Shown: positions 1-6,422, counted from the stretch's first letter. The stretch is DNA of 6,461 nucleotides from Mycobacteriaceae bacterium (GCA_013362555.1 JABFVX010000230.1:1-6461); one strand, 5' to 3'. Translations and numbers: made by a program. Notes: generated from the letters alone by a model not told the origin.

Positions 1-110
1 GCTCTTCCGCTCTTAAGGGGTGTGTCTGCGGCTGCTTCCCGCACGCTCCGCGTGCGTGTGGGATGCTTCTGGGAGTTTATTCAGGTCGGTCACGTTAGGG
101 GTGGCGACGG
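1..110. other. 5' leader of the hydrolase/synthetase gene
   Basis: No coding region is supported here. The stretch holds a small GC-rich hairpin: CGCACGC at 40-46 and GCGTGCG at 50-56 with a TCC loop. An AGGGG Shine-Dalgarno-like run lies at 97-101, nine bases before the ATG at 111. I cannot pick a convincing -35/-10 pair. The hairpin could be the end of an upstream gene's terminator or part of the leader of the next gene; it has no T-tract. The first 13 bases resemble the end of a common sequencing adapter (see findings). Confidence 0.4.
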
Positions 111-3100
111 ATGGGATTCGACTTCGGCGCGCGGCAGCTGAACCGGGGCGTTCAGCGGCTGATCGCGACGGCGCAGAACGGTCTGGAGGTCGTCAGGTTC
201 GGCGGTCTGCGGACCGGCGACGAGCCGTCGCCGTACGAGGTCGTCGAGCGCAGGCCGATGTACCGGCTGCGCCGCTACTTCCCGGACGCCCCTGCCGACC
301 CGAATCGCCCTGTCGCACTGTTCGTTCCGCCGCTGATGGTTTCCGCCGACGTCTACGACGTGAACACCGTCGACGGCGCGGTCGCCGTACTGCACCGCGC
401 GGGTGTGGACCCGTGGGTAGTGGACTTCGGCTCGCCCGCGACGGAGGAGGGCGGCTGGGAGCGCGACCTGGCCGACCACGTCGTCGCGGTCAGCGCCGCG
501 GTGGACACGGTGGCCAAGGAGAGCGGCCGCGACGTGCACCTGCTCGGCTACTCGCAGGGCGGCATGTTCTGCTACCAGGCCGCCGCGTATCGGCACGGCC
601 GCGGCGTGCGCAGCATCGTGACCTTCGGCAGCCCGGTGGACCTCGTCGCGGGGCTGCCTTTCGGGCTGCCCTCCGGGATCGCGGCCGAGGCCGCGGGCTT
701 CCTGGCCGACCACGTGGTCAACCGGCTGCCGATCACCGACGCCATGGTCCGCACCGGCTTCCAGCTGCTCGACCCGGTGAAGACGGTCAAGGCGCGCATC
801 GACTTCCTCTTCCAGCTGCACGACCGCGCCGCGCTGCTGCCCAAGGAGCGGCAGCGCCGGTTCCTGGCCAACGAGGGCTGGGTCGGCTATTCCGGGCCCG
901 CGATCGCGGATCTGCTGCGGCAGTTCGTGGCCCACAACCGCATGGTCTCCGGAGGGTTCGTCATCCGCGACGAGCCCGTGACCCTGGCCGAACTGACCTG
1001 CCCCATACTGGCTTTCGTCGGAGAGGTGGACGACATCGGCGCGCCGCGGGCGGTGCGGGGCATCCTGCGCGCCGCCCCCCGCGCCGAGGTCTTCGAGGCC
1101 AGCGTGCCCGCGGGCCACTTCGGTCTGGTGGCGGGCAGCAGGGCGAACGCGATCACCTGGCCCACGGTGGCGCAGTGGATCAACTGGGTCGACGGCGAAC
1201 AGCCCCAGCCCGAGCTCGTCAAGCCGATGCGCCCGCACCGGGACGCGGACGGCGACTCCACCGTGGCCGAACGCGTCCTCACCGCCGCCGCCACCGCGCT
1301 GGAGGTCGGCGCGGGCGTGGCGAGCAACCTCGCCGAGGTGGCAGGCAACACCCTGCGCGGCACCATCGAGCTGTCCGGCGAGGCGGCCCGAGCGCTGCCC
1401 CGGCTGACCAGGCTCGGCATGATCCAGCCGAACACCCGGATCTCGTTCGGGCAGTTGCTCGCCGAGCAGGCCCGCCGGGCTCCGAAGGGCGAGTGCTTCC
1501 TCTATGACGGCCGGGTGCACACCAACGAGGCCGTCAACACCCGCATCGACAACGTGGTGCGCGGGCTCATCCACGTCGGCATCCGTCCCGCGCACCGGGT
1601 CGGGGTGTTGATGGAAACCCGGCCGAGCGCGCTGGTGACGATCGCCGCGCTGTCGCGGCTCGGCGCGGTTGCCGTGATGTTCGCGCCCGGCGCGGACCTC
1701 GCCGAAGCCGTCACGGTGACCGGAGTCGACACCGTCGTCACCGACCCGGACAACCTCGCCGCGGCACTGGGCACCGGGGCGCGGGTGCTGGTGCTCGGCG
1801 GCGTCGGCGCGAAAACGGCGCTGCAGTCCGTGGAGCGCAGGGAAGGCATCCGGGACCTCGGGGTGGAGGTCGGCGATCACGTGGTCGACATGGAGCAGAT
1901 CGACCCGGACGCGGTCGTGCTGCCGGGCTGGTACCGGCCCAACCCGGGGCGGGCCCGGGAGCTGGCCTTCGTGCTGCTCGCCCGCTCCGGCGGCAAGCTC
2001 GCGGTCAAGAACATCACCAACCACCGCTGGGCCGTCTCGGCTTTCGGCACCGCGTCGTCCGCCGACCTGGACGCTCACGACACGGTGTATTGCCTTGCGC
2101 CGCTGCATCATCCCGCCGGGATCCTGGTCGGCCTCGGCGGCGCCGTGGCGGGCGGCGCGCGCATGGCGCTCTCGCGCACCGCGGCGCCGGAGCAGTTCCT
2201 CGCGGAGGTGCGGCGCTACGGCGTCACGGTGGTGACCTACACCTGGACGATGATGCGCGACGTCCTCGACGCCAACCCGGCCGAGCAGATCGCCGCGGGC
2301 CACCCGATCCGCCTGTTCCTCGGGTCGGGCATGCCGCCCGGGCTCTGGCAGCGCACCCTGGACAACTTCGCGCCCGCCCGAGTGTTGGAGTTCTACGCCT
2401 CCACCGAAGGCGACGTGGTGCTCGCGAACGTCGCCGGGGCCAAGGTCGGCAGCAAGGGCAGGCGGGTGCCAGGCACCGCGCCGGTCGAGCTGGCCGCCTA
2501 CGACCCGTTGACGCGCACCTTCCTCCTGGACGACCGCGGCTTCGTGCGCCGCACAGTGGGCGACGAAGTCGGCTTGCTCATCGGCAAGGCCCACGACAGC
2601 GGCAGCCCGCTGGCCGAGCGCGGGCTGCGCGGCGTGTTCGCCCCGGAGGACGCCTGGGTGCCGACCGAGCACTTGTTCCGCCGCGACTCCGACGGCGACT
2701 TCTGGCTCGTCGACCACGTCGACGGCGTCGTGAAGACGACTCGCGGCCTGGTGTACACCCAGCCCGTCGCCGACGTGCTCAACGAAATCCCCGGCGTCGA
2801 CCTGGAAGTGGCCTACGGCCGCCGGATCGGCGGCCGGACACTGGTTTTCGCCGCTGTCAGCGTCCGCGACGGCCACCAGGTCGACGTCGGCGAGGTCACC
2901 GAGGCACTGCGGGGTCTGGAGCCCGCGCAGCGTCCGGATATCGTGTACGTGGTCGACGACATTCCCCGCAGCGCGTCGAAGCGCCCGAACACCAACGCGG
3001 TGCGCGCGGCGGAGTTGCCGAAGCTGGGGGAGCGGACCTGGTGCTACGACCGGCCGACCGGCTCGTACCAGGTGCTCACCGAGCCCGCGGCGGCGGGCTT

Positions 3101-3164
3101 GTTCGGGCTGTCGGCGACCGACGCCGACGACGAAGACCTGCACGCTGAAATCGACACGGAGTAG
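111..3164 (+). CDS. Bifunctional PhaC-like alpha/beta hydrolase fused to an acyl-CoA synthetase-like (AMP-binding) domain
   Basis: This 1017-residue cytosolic protein looks like the counterpart of M. tuberculosis Rv1683, annotated as a fused lipase and long-chain acyl-CoA synthase and, as I recall, linked to triacylglycerol and lipid droplets in mycobacteria. Residues about 40-360 form an alpha/beta hydrolase resembling PHA synthase. The nucleophile elbow is GYSQGG with Ser148, where PhaC has Cys, and the likely triad partners are Asp307 (in VDDIG) and His336 (in GHFG). An Ala-rich helical linker spans about 380-440. Residues about 440-990 form an AMP-binding domain. It keeps FYASTEG (761-767) but has a degenerate P-loop (ARSGGKLAVK, 624-633), TEH (852-854) where TGD is usual, and PRSASKR (952-958) around the catalytic-Lys motif. 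The tail is acidic. The ATG at 111 follows AGGGG at 97-101. Family placement is firm; ligase activity is uncertain. Confidence 0.9.
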   Translation: MGFDFGARQLNRGVQRLIATAQNGLEVVRFGGLRTGDEPSPYEVVERRPMYRLRRYFPDAPADPNRPVALFVPPLMVSADVYDVNTVDGAVAVLHRAGVDPWVVDFGSPATEEGGWERDLADHVVAVSAAVDTVAKESGRDVHLLGYSQGGMFCYQAAAYRHGRGVRSIVTFGSPVDLVAGLPFGLPSGIAAEAAGFLADHVVNRLPITDAMVRTGFQLLDPVKTVKARIDFLFQLHDRAALLPKERQRRFLANEGWVGYSGPAIADLLRQFVAHNRMVSGGFVIRDEPVTLAELTCPILAFVGEVDDIGAPRAVRGILRAAPRAEVFEASVPAGHFGLVAGSRANAITWPTVAQWINWVDGEQPQPELVKPMRPHRDADGDSTVAERVLTAAATALEVGAGVASNLAEVAGNTLRGTIELSGEAARALPRLTRLGMIQPNTRISFGQLLAEQARRAPKGECFLYDGRVHTNEAVNTRIDNVVRGLIHVGIRPAHRVGVLMETRPSALVTIAALSRLGAVAVMFAPGADLAEAVTVTGVDTVVTDPDNLAAALGTGARVLVLGGVGAKTALQSVERREGIRDLGVEVGDHVVDMEQIDPDAVVLPGWYRPNPGRARELAFVLLARSGGKLAVKNITNHRWAVSAFGTASSADLDAHDTVYCLAPLHHPAGILVGLGGAVAGGARMALSRTAAPEQFLAEVRRYGVTVVTYTWTMMRDVLDANPAEQIAAGHPIRLFLGSGMPPGLWQRTLDNFAPARVLEFYASTEGDVVLANVAGAKVGSKGRRVPGTAPVELAAYDPLTRTFLLDDRGFVRRTVGDEVGLLIGKAHDSGSPLAERGLRGVFAPEDAWVPTEHLFRRDSDGDFWLVDHVDGVVKTTRGLVYTQPVADVLNEIPGVDLEVAYGRRIGGRTLVFAAVSVRDGHQVDVGEVTEALRGLEPAQRPDIVYVVDDIPRSASKRPNTNAVRAAELPKLGERTWCYDRPTGSYQVLTEPAAAGLFGLSATDADDEDLHAEIDTE

Positions 3165-3176
3165 AGGAGCCGCCCG

Positions 3177-3386
3177 GTGGCCAAGGTGCTGGACGAGACA
3201 TTGCTCGGGCTGTTGGCCTGTCCGCAGGACAAGGGCGAGCTGCTGCTGATCGACGACGCCGTCCTCTACAACCCCCGGCTGCGCCGCGCCTATCCGATCG
3301 AGGACGGCATCCCCGTGCTGCTGATCGACGAGGCCCGCGACGTCACGGACGCCGAGCATGCGGAGTGGGCAGCTCGCGACAGGTGA
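3177..3386 (+). CDS. Trm112-like (UPF0434) small protein
   Basis: This 69-residue protein belongs to the Trm112/UPF0434 family (YcaR in E. coli). Family members in eukaryotes and archaea are small activators of methyltransferases; the bacterial role is poorly defined. Visible family features are LLGLLACPQDKGEL near the N terminus and AYPIEDGIPVLLIDEAR at about 39-55. Only one cysteine (Cys15) is present, so the zinc site seen in many members (two CxxC-type pairs, or CPxC plus another Cys) cannot form. The start is GTG at 3177, with GAGGAG at 3164-3169 and a seven-base spacer. The gene begins 12 bases after the upstream stop, which implies co-transcription with the hydrolase/synthetase, an order shared with Rv1683-Rv1684. 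Its last 44 bases overlap the 3' end of the convergent idi gene. Identity is confident; the partner enzyme is unknown. Confidence 0.85.
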   Translation: MAKVLDETLLGLLACPQDKGELLLIDDAVLYNPRLRRAYPIEDGIPVLLIDEARDVTDAEHAEWAARDR

Positions 3387-3924
3387 TCGCCAAGTCGAGC
3401 ACGCCGCGCAGCCAAGGCGTGTAGTAGCCGGGGTCGCTGCGCAGCGACTGGCGCAGCAGCCGCGTCTCGGCCCACGCCCATTCGGCCACTTCTGCCGGGT
3501 CGGGAGAGGGCGTCGCCTCCAACAGTCCGACCAGGACGTGGTCCCACTCGTGCTCCACGTATTCGGAATCCGGGTCGTGCGCGCGGTAGCAGTAGACGCC
3601 GATTTCGGTCAGCGGCGCGGTGACGCCGAGTTCTTCCGACAGCCGGGTGGCGGCCGCCCGCACGACCGGTTCGTTCGGCGACGGATGTCCGCAGCAGGTG
3701 TTCGACCACCGGCCGGGGAAGCGGGTTTTCGCTTCGGCGCGCCGCTGTAACAGCACCCGTCCGGCCCGGTCGTACAGCAGCACGGAAAAGGCTCGGTGCC
3801 GCAGGCCCGGTTCGGCATGTGCCTCGGCGACGGTGCAGGCGCCGACCGCGATGCCGTCCGGATTCACCAACTCCACGAGCAGGCCTTCGCGGTCGACCAC
3901 CGTCTTCTCCGCTTCGGTCGGCAT
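3343..3924 (-). CDS. idi: Isopentenyl-diphosphate delta-isomerase, type I
   Basis: This 193-residue Nudix-fold enzyme interconverts isopentenyl and dimethylallyl diphosphate, balancing the C5 precursors for menaquinone, polyprenyl carriers and terpenoids. Numbered from the chosen start, the active site is intact. NTCCGHP (75-81) supplies the catalytic Cys78. His36, His43, His80, Glu124 and Glu126 (in EHE) match the metal ligands of E. coli Idi. Trp171 (in TPWL) matches the active-site Trp. A Nudix-like helix ends in RLSEELGV (94-101). I chose the ATG at 3924. ATG at 3933, two codons of extra sequence upstream, is nearly as good, and neither has a strong Shine-Dalgarno sequence. The GTG at 4002 was rejected because it lies in the palindromic repeat. 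The gene is convergent with the Trm112-like gene, overlapping it by 44 bases, and divergent from mpg. Confidence 0.92.
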   Translation of the reverse strand: MPTEAEKTVVDREGLLVELVNPDGIAVGACTVAEAHAEPGLRHRAFSVLLYDRAGRVLLQRRAEAKTRFPGRWSNTCCGHPSPNEPVVRAAATRLSEELGVTAPLTEIGVYCYRAHDPDSEYVEHEWDHVLVGLLEATPSPDPAEVAEWAWAETRLLRQSLRSDPGYYTPWLRGVLDLAITCRELPTPHARRP

Positions 3925-3970
3925 ACATCCCATCGTATGAGCACCCGGCACGCCGCCGCAGCAGATACCT

Positions 3971-4020
3971 CCAGAATGACCCGTGATGTGCGTTCGACGC
4001 ACATCACGGGGCCATTCCGG
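3971..4020. repeat. Long palindromic repeat, copy 1 (between divergent idi and mpg)
   Basis: A perfect 14-bp stem (3980-3993 with 3997-4010) has a TCG loop. It extends outward as an imperfect stem, CCAGAATGA on the left against GCCATTCCGG on the right, with two mismatched positions and a one-base bulge. Copy 2 at 4651-4719 shares nearly all of this sequence. Because idi and mpg point away from each other here, the element lies in the promoter/leader zone of both rather than at gene ends. It finishes five bases before the mpg ATG. It may be a dispersed repeat, an operator or an mRNA hairpin; the sequence alone does not decide. Confidence 0.85.
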
Positions 4021-4025
4021 AAAGC

Positions 4026-4676
4026 ATGAGCGATGATCTGCGGGTGCAGATCATCGATCCGGCAGCCGAATTGGCCGTGGACCCGCCCAGCGCAGCGCGG
4101 CGCCTGCTCGGCGCCACTCTCACCGCGGGGCCGGTGGTGCTGCGCATCGTGGAGGTCGAGGCGTACGGCGGTGACCCGGCAGGGCCGTGGCCGGACCCCG
4201 CCTCGCACTCCGGCCGCGGCCGCACGCCGCGCACCGTCGCCATGTTCGGTCCGGCGGGCGTGCTCTACGTCTACCGCAGCTACTGGATGCACACCTGCAT
4301 CAACGTCACCACCGGGCCCGACGGGATTGCGGGCGCCACGCTGATCCGAGCGGGCGAGGTTGTCGAAGGCCTCGCAGCGGCGCGGGCCCGCAGGCCCACT
4401 GCGCGCGGCGACGCAGGCCTGGCGCGCGGTCCGGGCAATGTCGGCAGCGCACTTGGCATCACCCTCGCCGACTACGGCACCCCGCTGCTCGACCCGGACT
4501 CGCCGATCCGTCTCGACCTGAGCGCTCCGGTCGATTCGCGCGCTGTCGCGGCGGGTCCCAGGGTCGGCGTCAGCACCGCCGCCGACCGGCCCTGGCGATT
4601 CCGGCTCCCGGAGTCGCCCGCAGTGTCGACCTATCGCCGCAGCCCCCGAGCCCCAATCCCCCAGAATGACCCGTGA
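4026..4676 (+). CDS. mpg: 3-methyladenine DNA glycosylase (AAG/Mpg family)
   Basis: This 216-residue base-excision-repair enzyme is predicted to remove alkylated purines such as 3-methyladenine from DNA. Motifs match human AAG. VEVEAY places Glu45 as the catalytic base with Tyr47 beside it, His61 (in SHSGRG) matches His136, and LYVYRSY (80-86) supplies the stacking tyrosines with Tyr86 at the intercalating position. LARGPGN at 132-138 and AADRPWRF at 185-192 are further family blocks. It is slightly longer than the roughly 200-residue M. tuberculosis protein. ATG at 4026 is preceded only by GGAAAG at 4019-4024, which is too close to be a good ribosome site. GTG at 4044 is an alternative start closer to the M. 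tuberculosis N terminus. The last seven residues and the stop codon lie inside palindrome copy 2. Upstream is palindrome copy 1. Confidence 0.9.
   Translation: MSDDLRVQIIDPAAELAVDPPSAARRLLGATLTAGPVVLRIVEVEAYGGDPAGPWPDPASHSGRGRTPRTVAMFGPAGVLYVYRSYWMHTCINVTTGPDGIAGATLIRAGEVVEGLAAARARRPTARGDAGLARGPGNVGSALGITLADYGTPLLDPDSPIRLDLSAPVDSRAVAAGPRVGVSTAADRPWRFRLPESPAVSTYRRSPRAPIPQNDP
4031..4056. repeat. Perfect 11-bp inverted repeat at the start of mpg
   Basis: CGATGATCTGC at 4031-4041 and GCAGATCATCG at 4046-4056 are exact reverse complements around a GGGT loop. The repeat covers codons 2-11 of mpg as annotated, and the alternative GTG start (4044-4046) begins in the loop. In mRNA this would be a stable hairpin beside the start codon; in DNA it has the size and symmetry of a repressor operator. 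If translation starts at or after the GTG, the repeat would lie partly in the leader. The symmetry is directly visible; the function is not. Confidence 0.6.
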
Positions 4677-4719
4677 CGTGCGTTGGGCGCACGTCACGGG
4701 TCATTCTGGGGGACTGGGG
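4651..4719. repeat. Long palindromic repeat, copy 2 (mpg 3' end / mpg-tyrS junction)
   Basis: The 32-base arms at 4651-4682 and 4688-4719 pair at 31 of 32 positions (A4656 opposite C4714) around a TTGGG loop. The inner sequence matches copy 1 closely. The T3987-A4003 pair of copy 1 is replaced by C4677-G4693 here, a compensatory change that keeps the stem. The left arm encodes the last residues of mpg and its TGA stop at 4674-4676. No T-tract follows the right arm, so it is not a classical intrinsic terminator, although a hairpin this stable could still end or stabilise the mpg transcript. Confidence 0.9.
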
Positions 4720-4799
4720 AGGCGGCTCGATCGGGTGACCCGGCCGTTGACGCGCCACCCGGTCGCTGCGGGACATGGGGCTGCGGGAAGATCAGTACC

Positions 4800-6077
4800 G
4801 TGACCGGACGCTCCCACATCATCGACGAGTTGACCTGGCGTGGACTGATTGCCCAGTCCACTGATATCGACGTGCTGCGCGGTGCCGCGGACGCGGGACC
4901 GCTCACGGTGTATGCCGGCTTCGACCCCACCGGGCCCAGCCTCCATGCGGGCCACCTCGTTCCGCTGCTTGCGCTCACGCGTTTTCAGCGCGCGGGCCAC
5001 CGGCCGATCGTGCTGGCGGGCGGCGCGACCGGCCTCATCGGCGACCCCCGCGACGTGGGGGAGCGCACCATGAGCACCGCCGACACAGTTGCGGGTTGGG
5101 CGGACCGCATCCGCTCGCAGCTGGAGCGCTTCGTCACCTTCGACGACAGCCCGACCGGCGCGGTCGTCGCGAACAATCTCGACTGGACCGGCCGTCTCAC
5201 CGCCGTCGATTTCCTGCGCGACTTGGGCAAACACTTCTCGGTGAACGTGATGCTGGCGCGCGACGTCGTCAAGCGCCGCCTCGACACCGACGGCATGTCC
5301 TACACCGAATTCAGCTACATGCTGTTGCAGGCCAACGACTTCCTGCACCTGCGGCGCACCTACGGCTGCACGCTCCAGGTCGGCGGGTCGGACCAGTGGG
5401 GCAACATCATCGCGGGCGTCGACCTGAACCGCCGAGTCGACGGCGAACACGTACACGCCATGACCGTCCCGTTGGTGACCGCTGCCGACGGCAAGAAGTT
5501 CGGCAAGTCCACCGGTGGCGGCAGCCTGTGGCTCGACCCCGAGATGACCAGTCCCTACGCCTGGTACCAGTACTTCGTGAACACCGCGGACGCAGACGTG
5601 ATCCGCTACCTGCGGTGGTTCACCTTCCTCTCCGCGGAGGAGCTCGGCGAGCTGGAGACGGCCACCGCCGAGCGCCCGCACCAGCGCGAAGCGCAGAAGC
5701 GCCTGGCCGCCGAGATGACCACGCTCGTACACGGCGAGCACAACACCGCCGCGGTGGAGCTGGCCAGTCAGGCCTTGTTCGGCCGGGGCGAGCTGCGCCA
5801 ACTCGACGCGGAGACGCTGGCGGCGGCACTGCGCGAAACGCCCGTCGCGGAGCTGCCCCCCGGCGCCCCGGACACCGTCGTCGACCTGCTCCTCGGCACT
5901 GGCCTCTGCGACAGTCGCGCCGCCGCCCGCCGCACTGTCAAGGAGGGCGGCGCGTATGTGAACAACCAGAAGATCGCCGACGAGCAGTGGTCCCCTGCGG
6001 ACGCCGACTACTTGCCCGGCGGGTGGCTGGTGGTTCGTCGCGGCAAGCGCAACATCGCAGGCGCACACCGCATCTGA
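4800..6077 (+). CDS. tyrS: Tyrosyl-tRNA synthetase
   Basis: This 425-residue class I aminoacyl-tRNA synthetase charges tRNA-Tyr with tyrosine. The HIGH-type motif is HAGH (49-52) and the KMSKS-type motif is KFGKS (233-237). Tyrosine-site blocks are VYAGFDPT from 37, YTEFSYMLLQAND from 168 and QVGGSDQWGN from 193. The C-terminal S4-like RNA-binding domain is about 355-415, ending in WLVVRRGKRN. GTG at 4800 was chosen because it gives the family's usual length and follows GGGAAG at 4785-4790 with a nine-base gap. The longer ATG at 4683 lies inside palindrome copy 2 and would add 39 unrelated residues. A TTGACG at 4747-4752 could be a -35 element, but I see no convincing -10. No T-box leader is visible. 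The gene is followed by an rRNA operon leader. Confidence 0.96.
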   Translation: MTGRSHIIDELTWRGLIAQSTDIDVLRGAADAGPLTVYAGFDPTGPSLHAGHLVPLLALTRFQRAGHRPIVLAGGATGLIGDPRDVGERTMSTADTVAGWADRIRSQLERFVTFDDSPTGAVVANNLDWTGRLTAVDFLRDLGKHFSVNVMLARDVVKRRLDTDGMSYTEFSYMLLQANDFLHLRRTYGCTLQVGGSDQWGNIIAGVDLNRRVDGEHVHAMTVPLVTAADGKKFGKSTGGGSLWLDPEMTSPYAWYQYFVNTADADVIRYLRWFTFLSAEELGELETATAERPHQREAQKRLAAEMTTLVHGEHNTAAVELASQALFGRGELRQLDAETLAAALRETPVAELPPGAPDTVVDLLLGTGLCDSRAAARRTVKEGGAYVNNQKIADEQWSPADADYLPGGWLVVRRGKRNIAGAHRI

Positions 6078-6105
6078 CGGCGCCCGCGGTGGGCCGGATC
6101 ACAGC

Positions 6106-6120
6106 GCGGCGAAACGCCGC
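6106..6120 (+). terminator. Possible tyrS terminator hairpin
   Basis: GCGGCG and CGCCGC form a six-bp stem with an AAA loop, 28 bases after the tyrS stop. It is followed by CCTTCGT, with only a weak T-run. The position fits a terminator separating tyrS from the rRNA promoters, but the stem is short for high-GC DNA, where such repeats occur by chance. Confidence 0.35.
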
Positions 6121-6186
6121 CTTCGTACGGGTCCCTCTGCGCCGACCTGCGGAAACACTGCATGAAATCGGCTTTGACCTGCGAAT

Positions 6187-6216
6187 TTGACGCTCGGGTC
6201 CCCTGGCCCGTAACTT
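6187..6216 (+). promoter_or_regulatory. Candidate rRNA operon promoter P1
   Basis: TTGACG at 6187-6192 and TAACTT at 6211-6216 are separated by 18 bases. The -10 keeps the three most conserved positions (T1, A2, T6). A second TTTGAC lies 13 bases upstream at 6173-6178 and may belong to an upstream activating region. The distance to the boxA-like leader motif (about 200 bases) and the position after tyrS fit the distal promoter of an rRNA operon. Transcription would begin near 6222-6226. Confidence 0.6.
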
Positions 6217-6333
6217 AGTGGTCGTCAGAGTGACACGGACACCGACCCGGTGCGGAAGCGGCGGGAAACGAGGTTGGACGCAGGCGCCTGGCAGAACACC
6301 TTCACGTGACTGCGACACGCTCACCTGGGCTTC

Positions 6334-6362
6334 TTGACCACGGTGGGTGGTTTTGATAGTTT
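6334..6362 (+). promoter_or_regulatory. Candidate rRNA operon promoter P2
   Basis: TTGACC at 6334-6339 and TAGTTT at 6357-6362 are spaced by 17 bases, about 60 bases before the boxA-like motif. Mycobacterial rRNA operons can carry more than one promoter in this region, which supports a second, proximal promoter here. The -10 could also be read as GATAGT at 6355-6360 with a 15-base spacer. Confidence 0.5.
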
Positions 6363-6422
6363 TGTGGGGTTGCACTGCGACAAGATCCCTGGTTTACCGG
6401 CTGGTGGGTTTCGTAGTGTGTG

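Noticed and set aside
20..1507. A 495-codon plus-strand open frame starting in the leader
   Set aside because: Arg/Gly/Ala-rich low-complexity translation in a frame overlapping the real gene; no motifs and a poor start context.
90..3359. A 1089-codon open frame on the minus strand opposite the hydrolase/synthetase
   Set aside because: It is an antisense shadow caused by high-GC codon bias; its translation has no recognisable domain, while the plus-strand frame has clear family motifs.
3925..4002. N-terminal extension of idi from the GTG at 4002
   Set aside because: The extra residues are translated from the palindromic repeat and intergenic DNA and do not resemble the Idi N terminus.
4026..4676. 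mpg plus its flanking palindromes as a mobile cassette
   Set aside because: mpg followed by tyrS is, from memory, a conserved order in relatives, there is no transposase or target duplication in view, and the palindromes look like independent repeat copies.
4683..4799. N-terminal extension of tyrS from the ATG at 4683
   Set aside because: The start lies in the loop of palindrome copy 2, and the GTG at 4800 gives the usual TyrS length with a ribosome-binding site.
4720..4799. T-box riboswitch upstream of tyrS
   Set aside because: The leader is only about 80 bases and shows no T-box sequence or specifier stem.
4701..6068. A 455-codon open frame antisense to tyrS
   Set aside because: Shadow of tyrS; tyrS carries all the synthetase motifs and this frame has none.
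6353..6386. TTGATA at 6353-6358 with CAAGAT at 6381-6386 as a promoter
   Set aside because: The 22-base spacer is too long; TTGACC with TAGTTT at 6334-6362 is a better fit.
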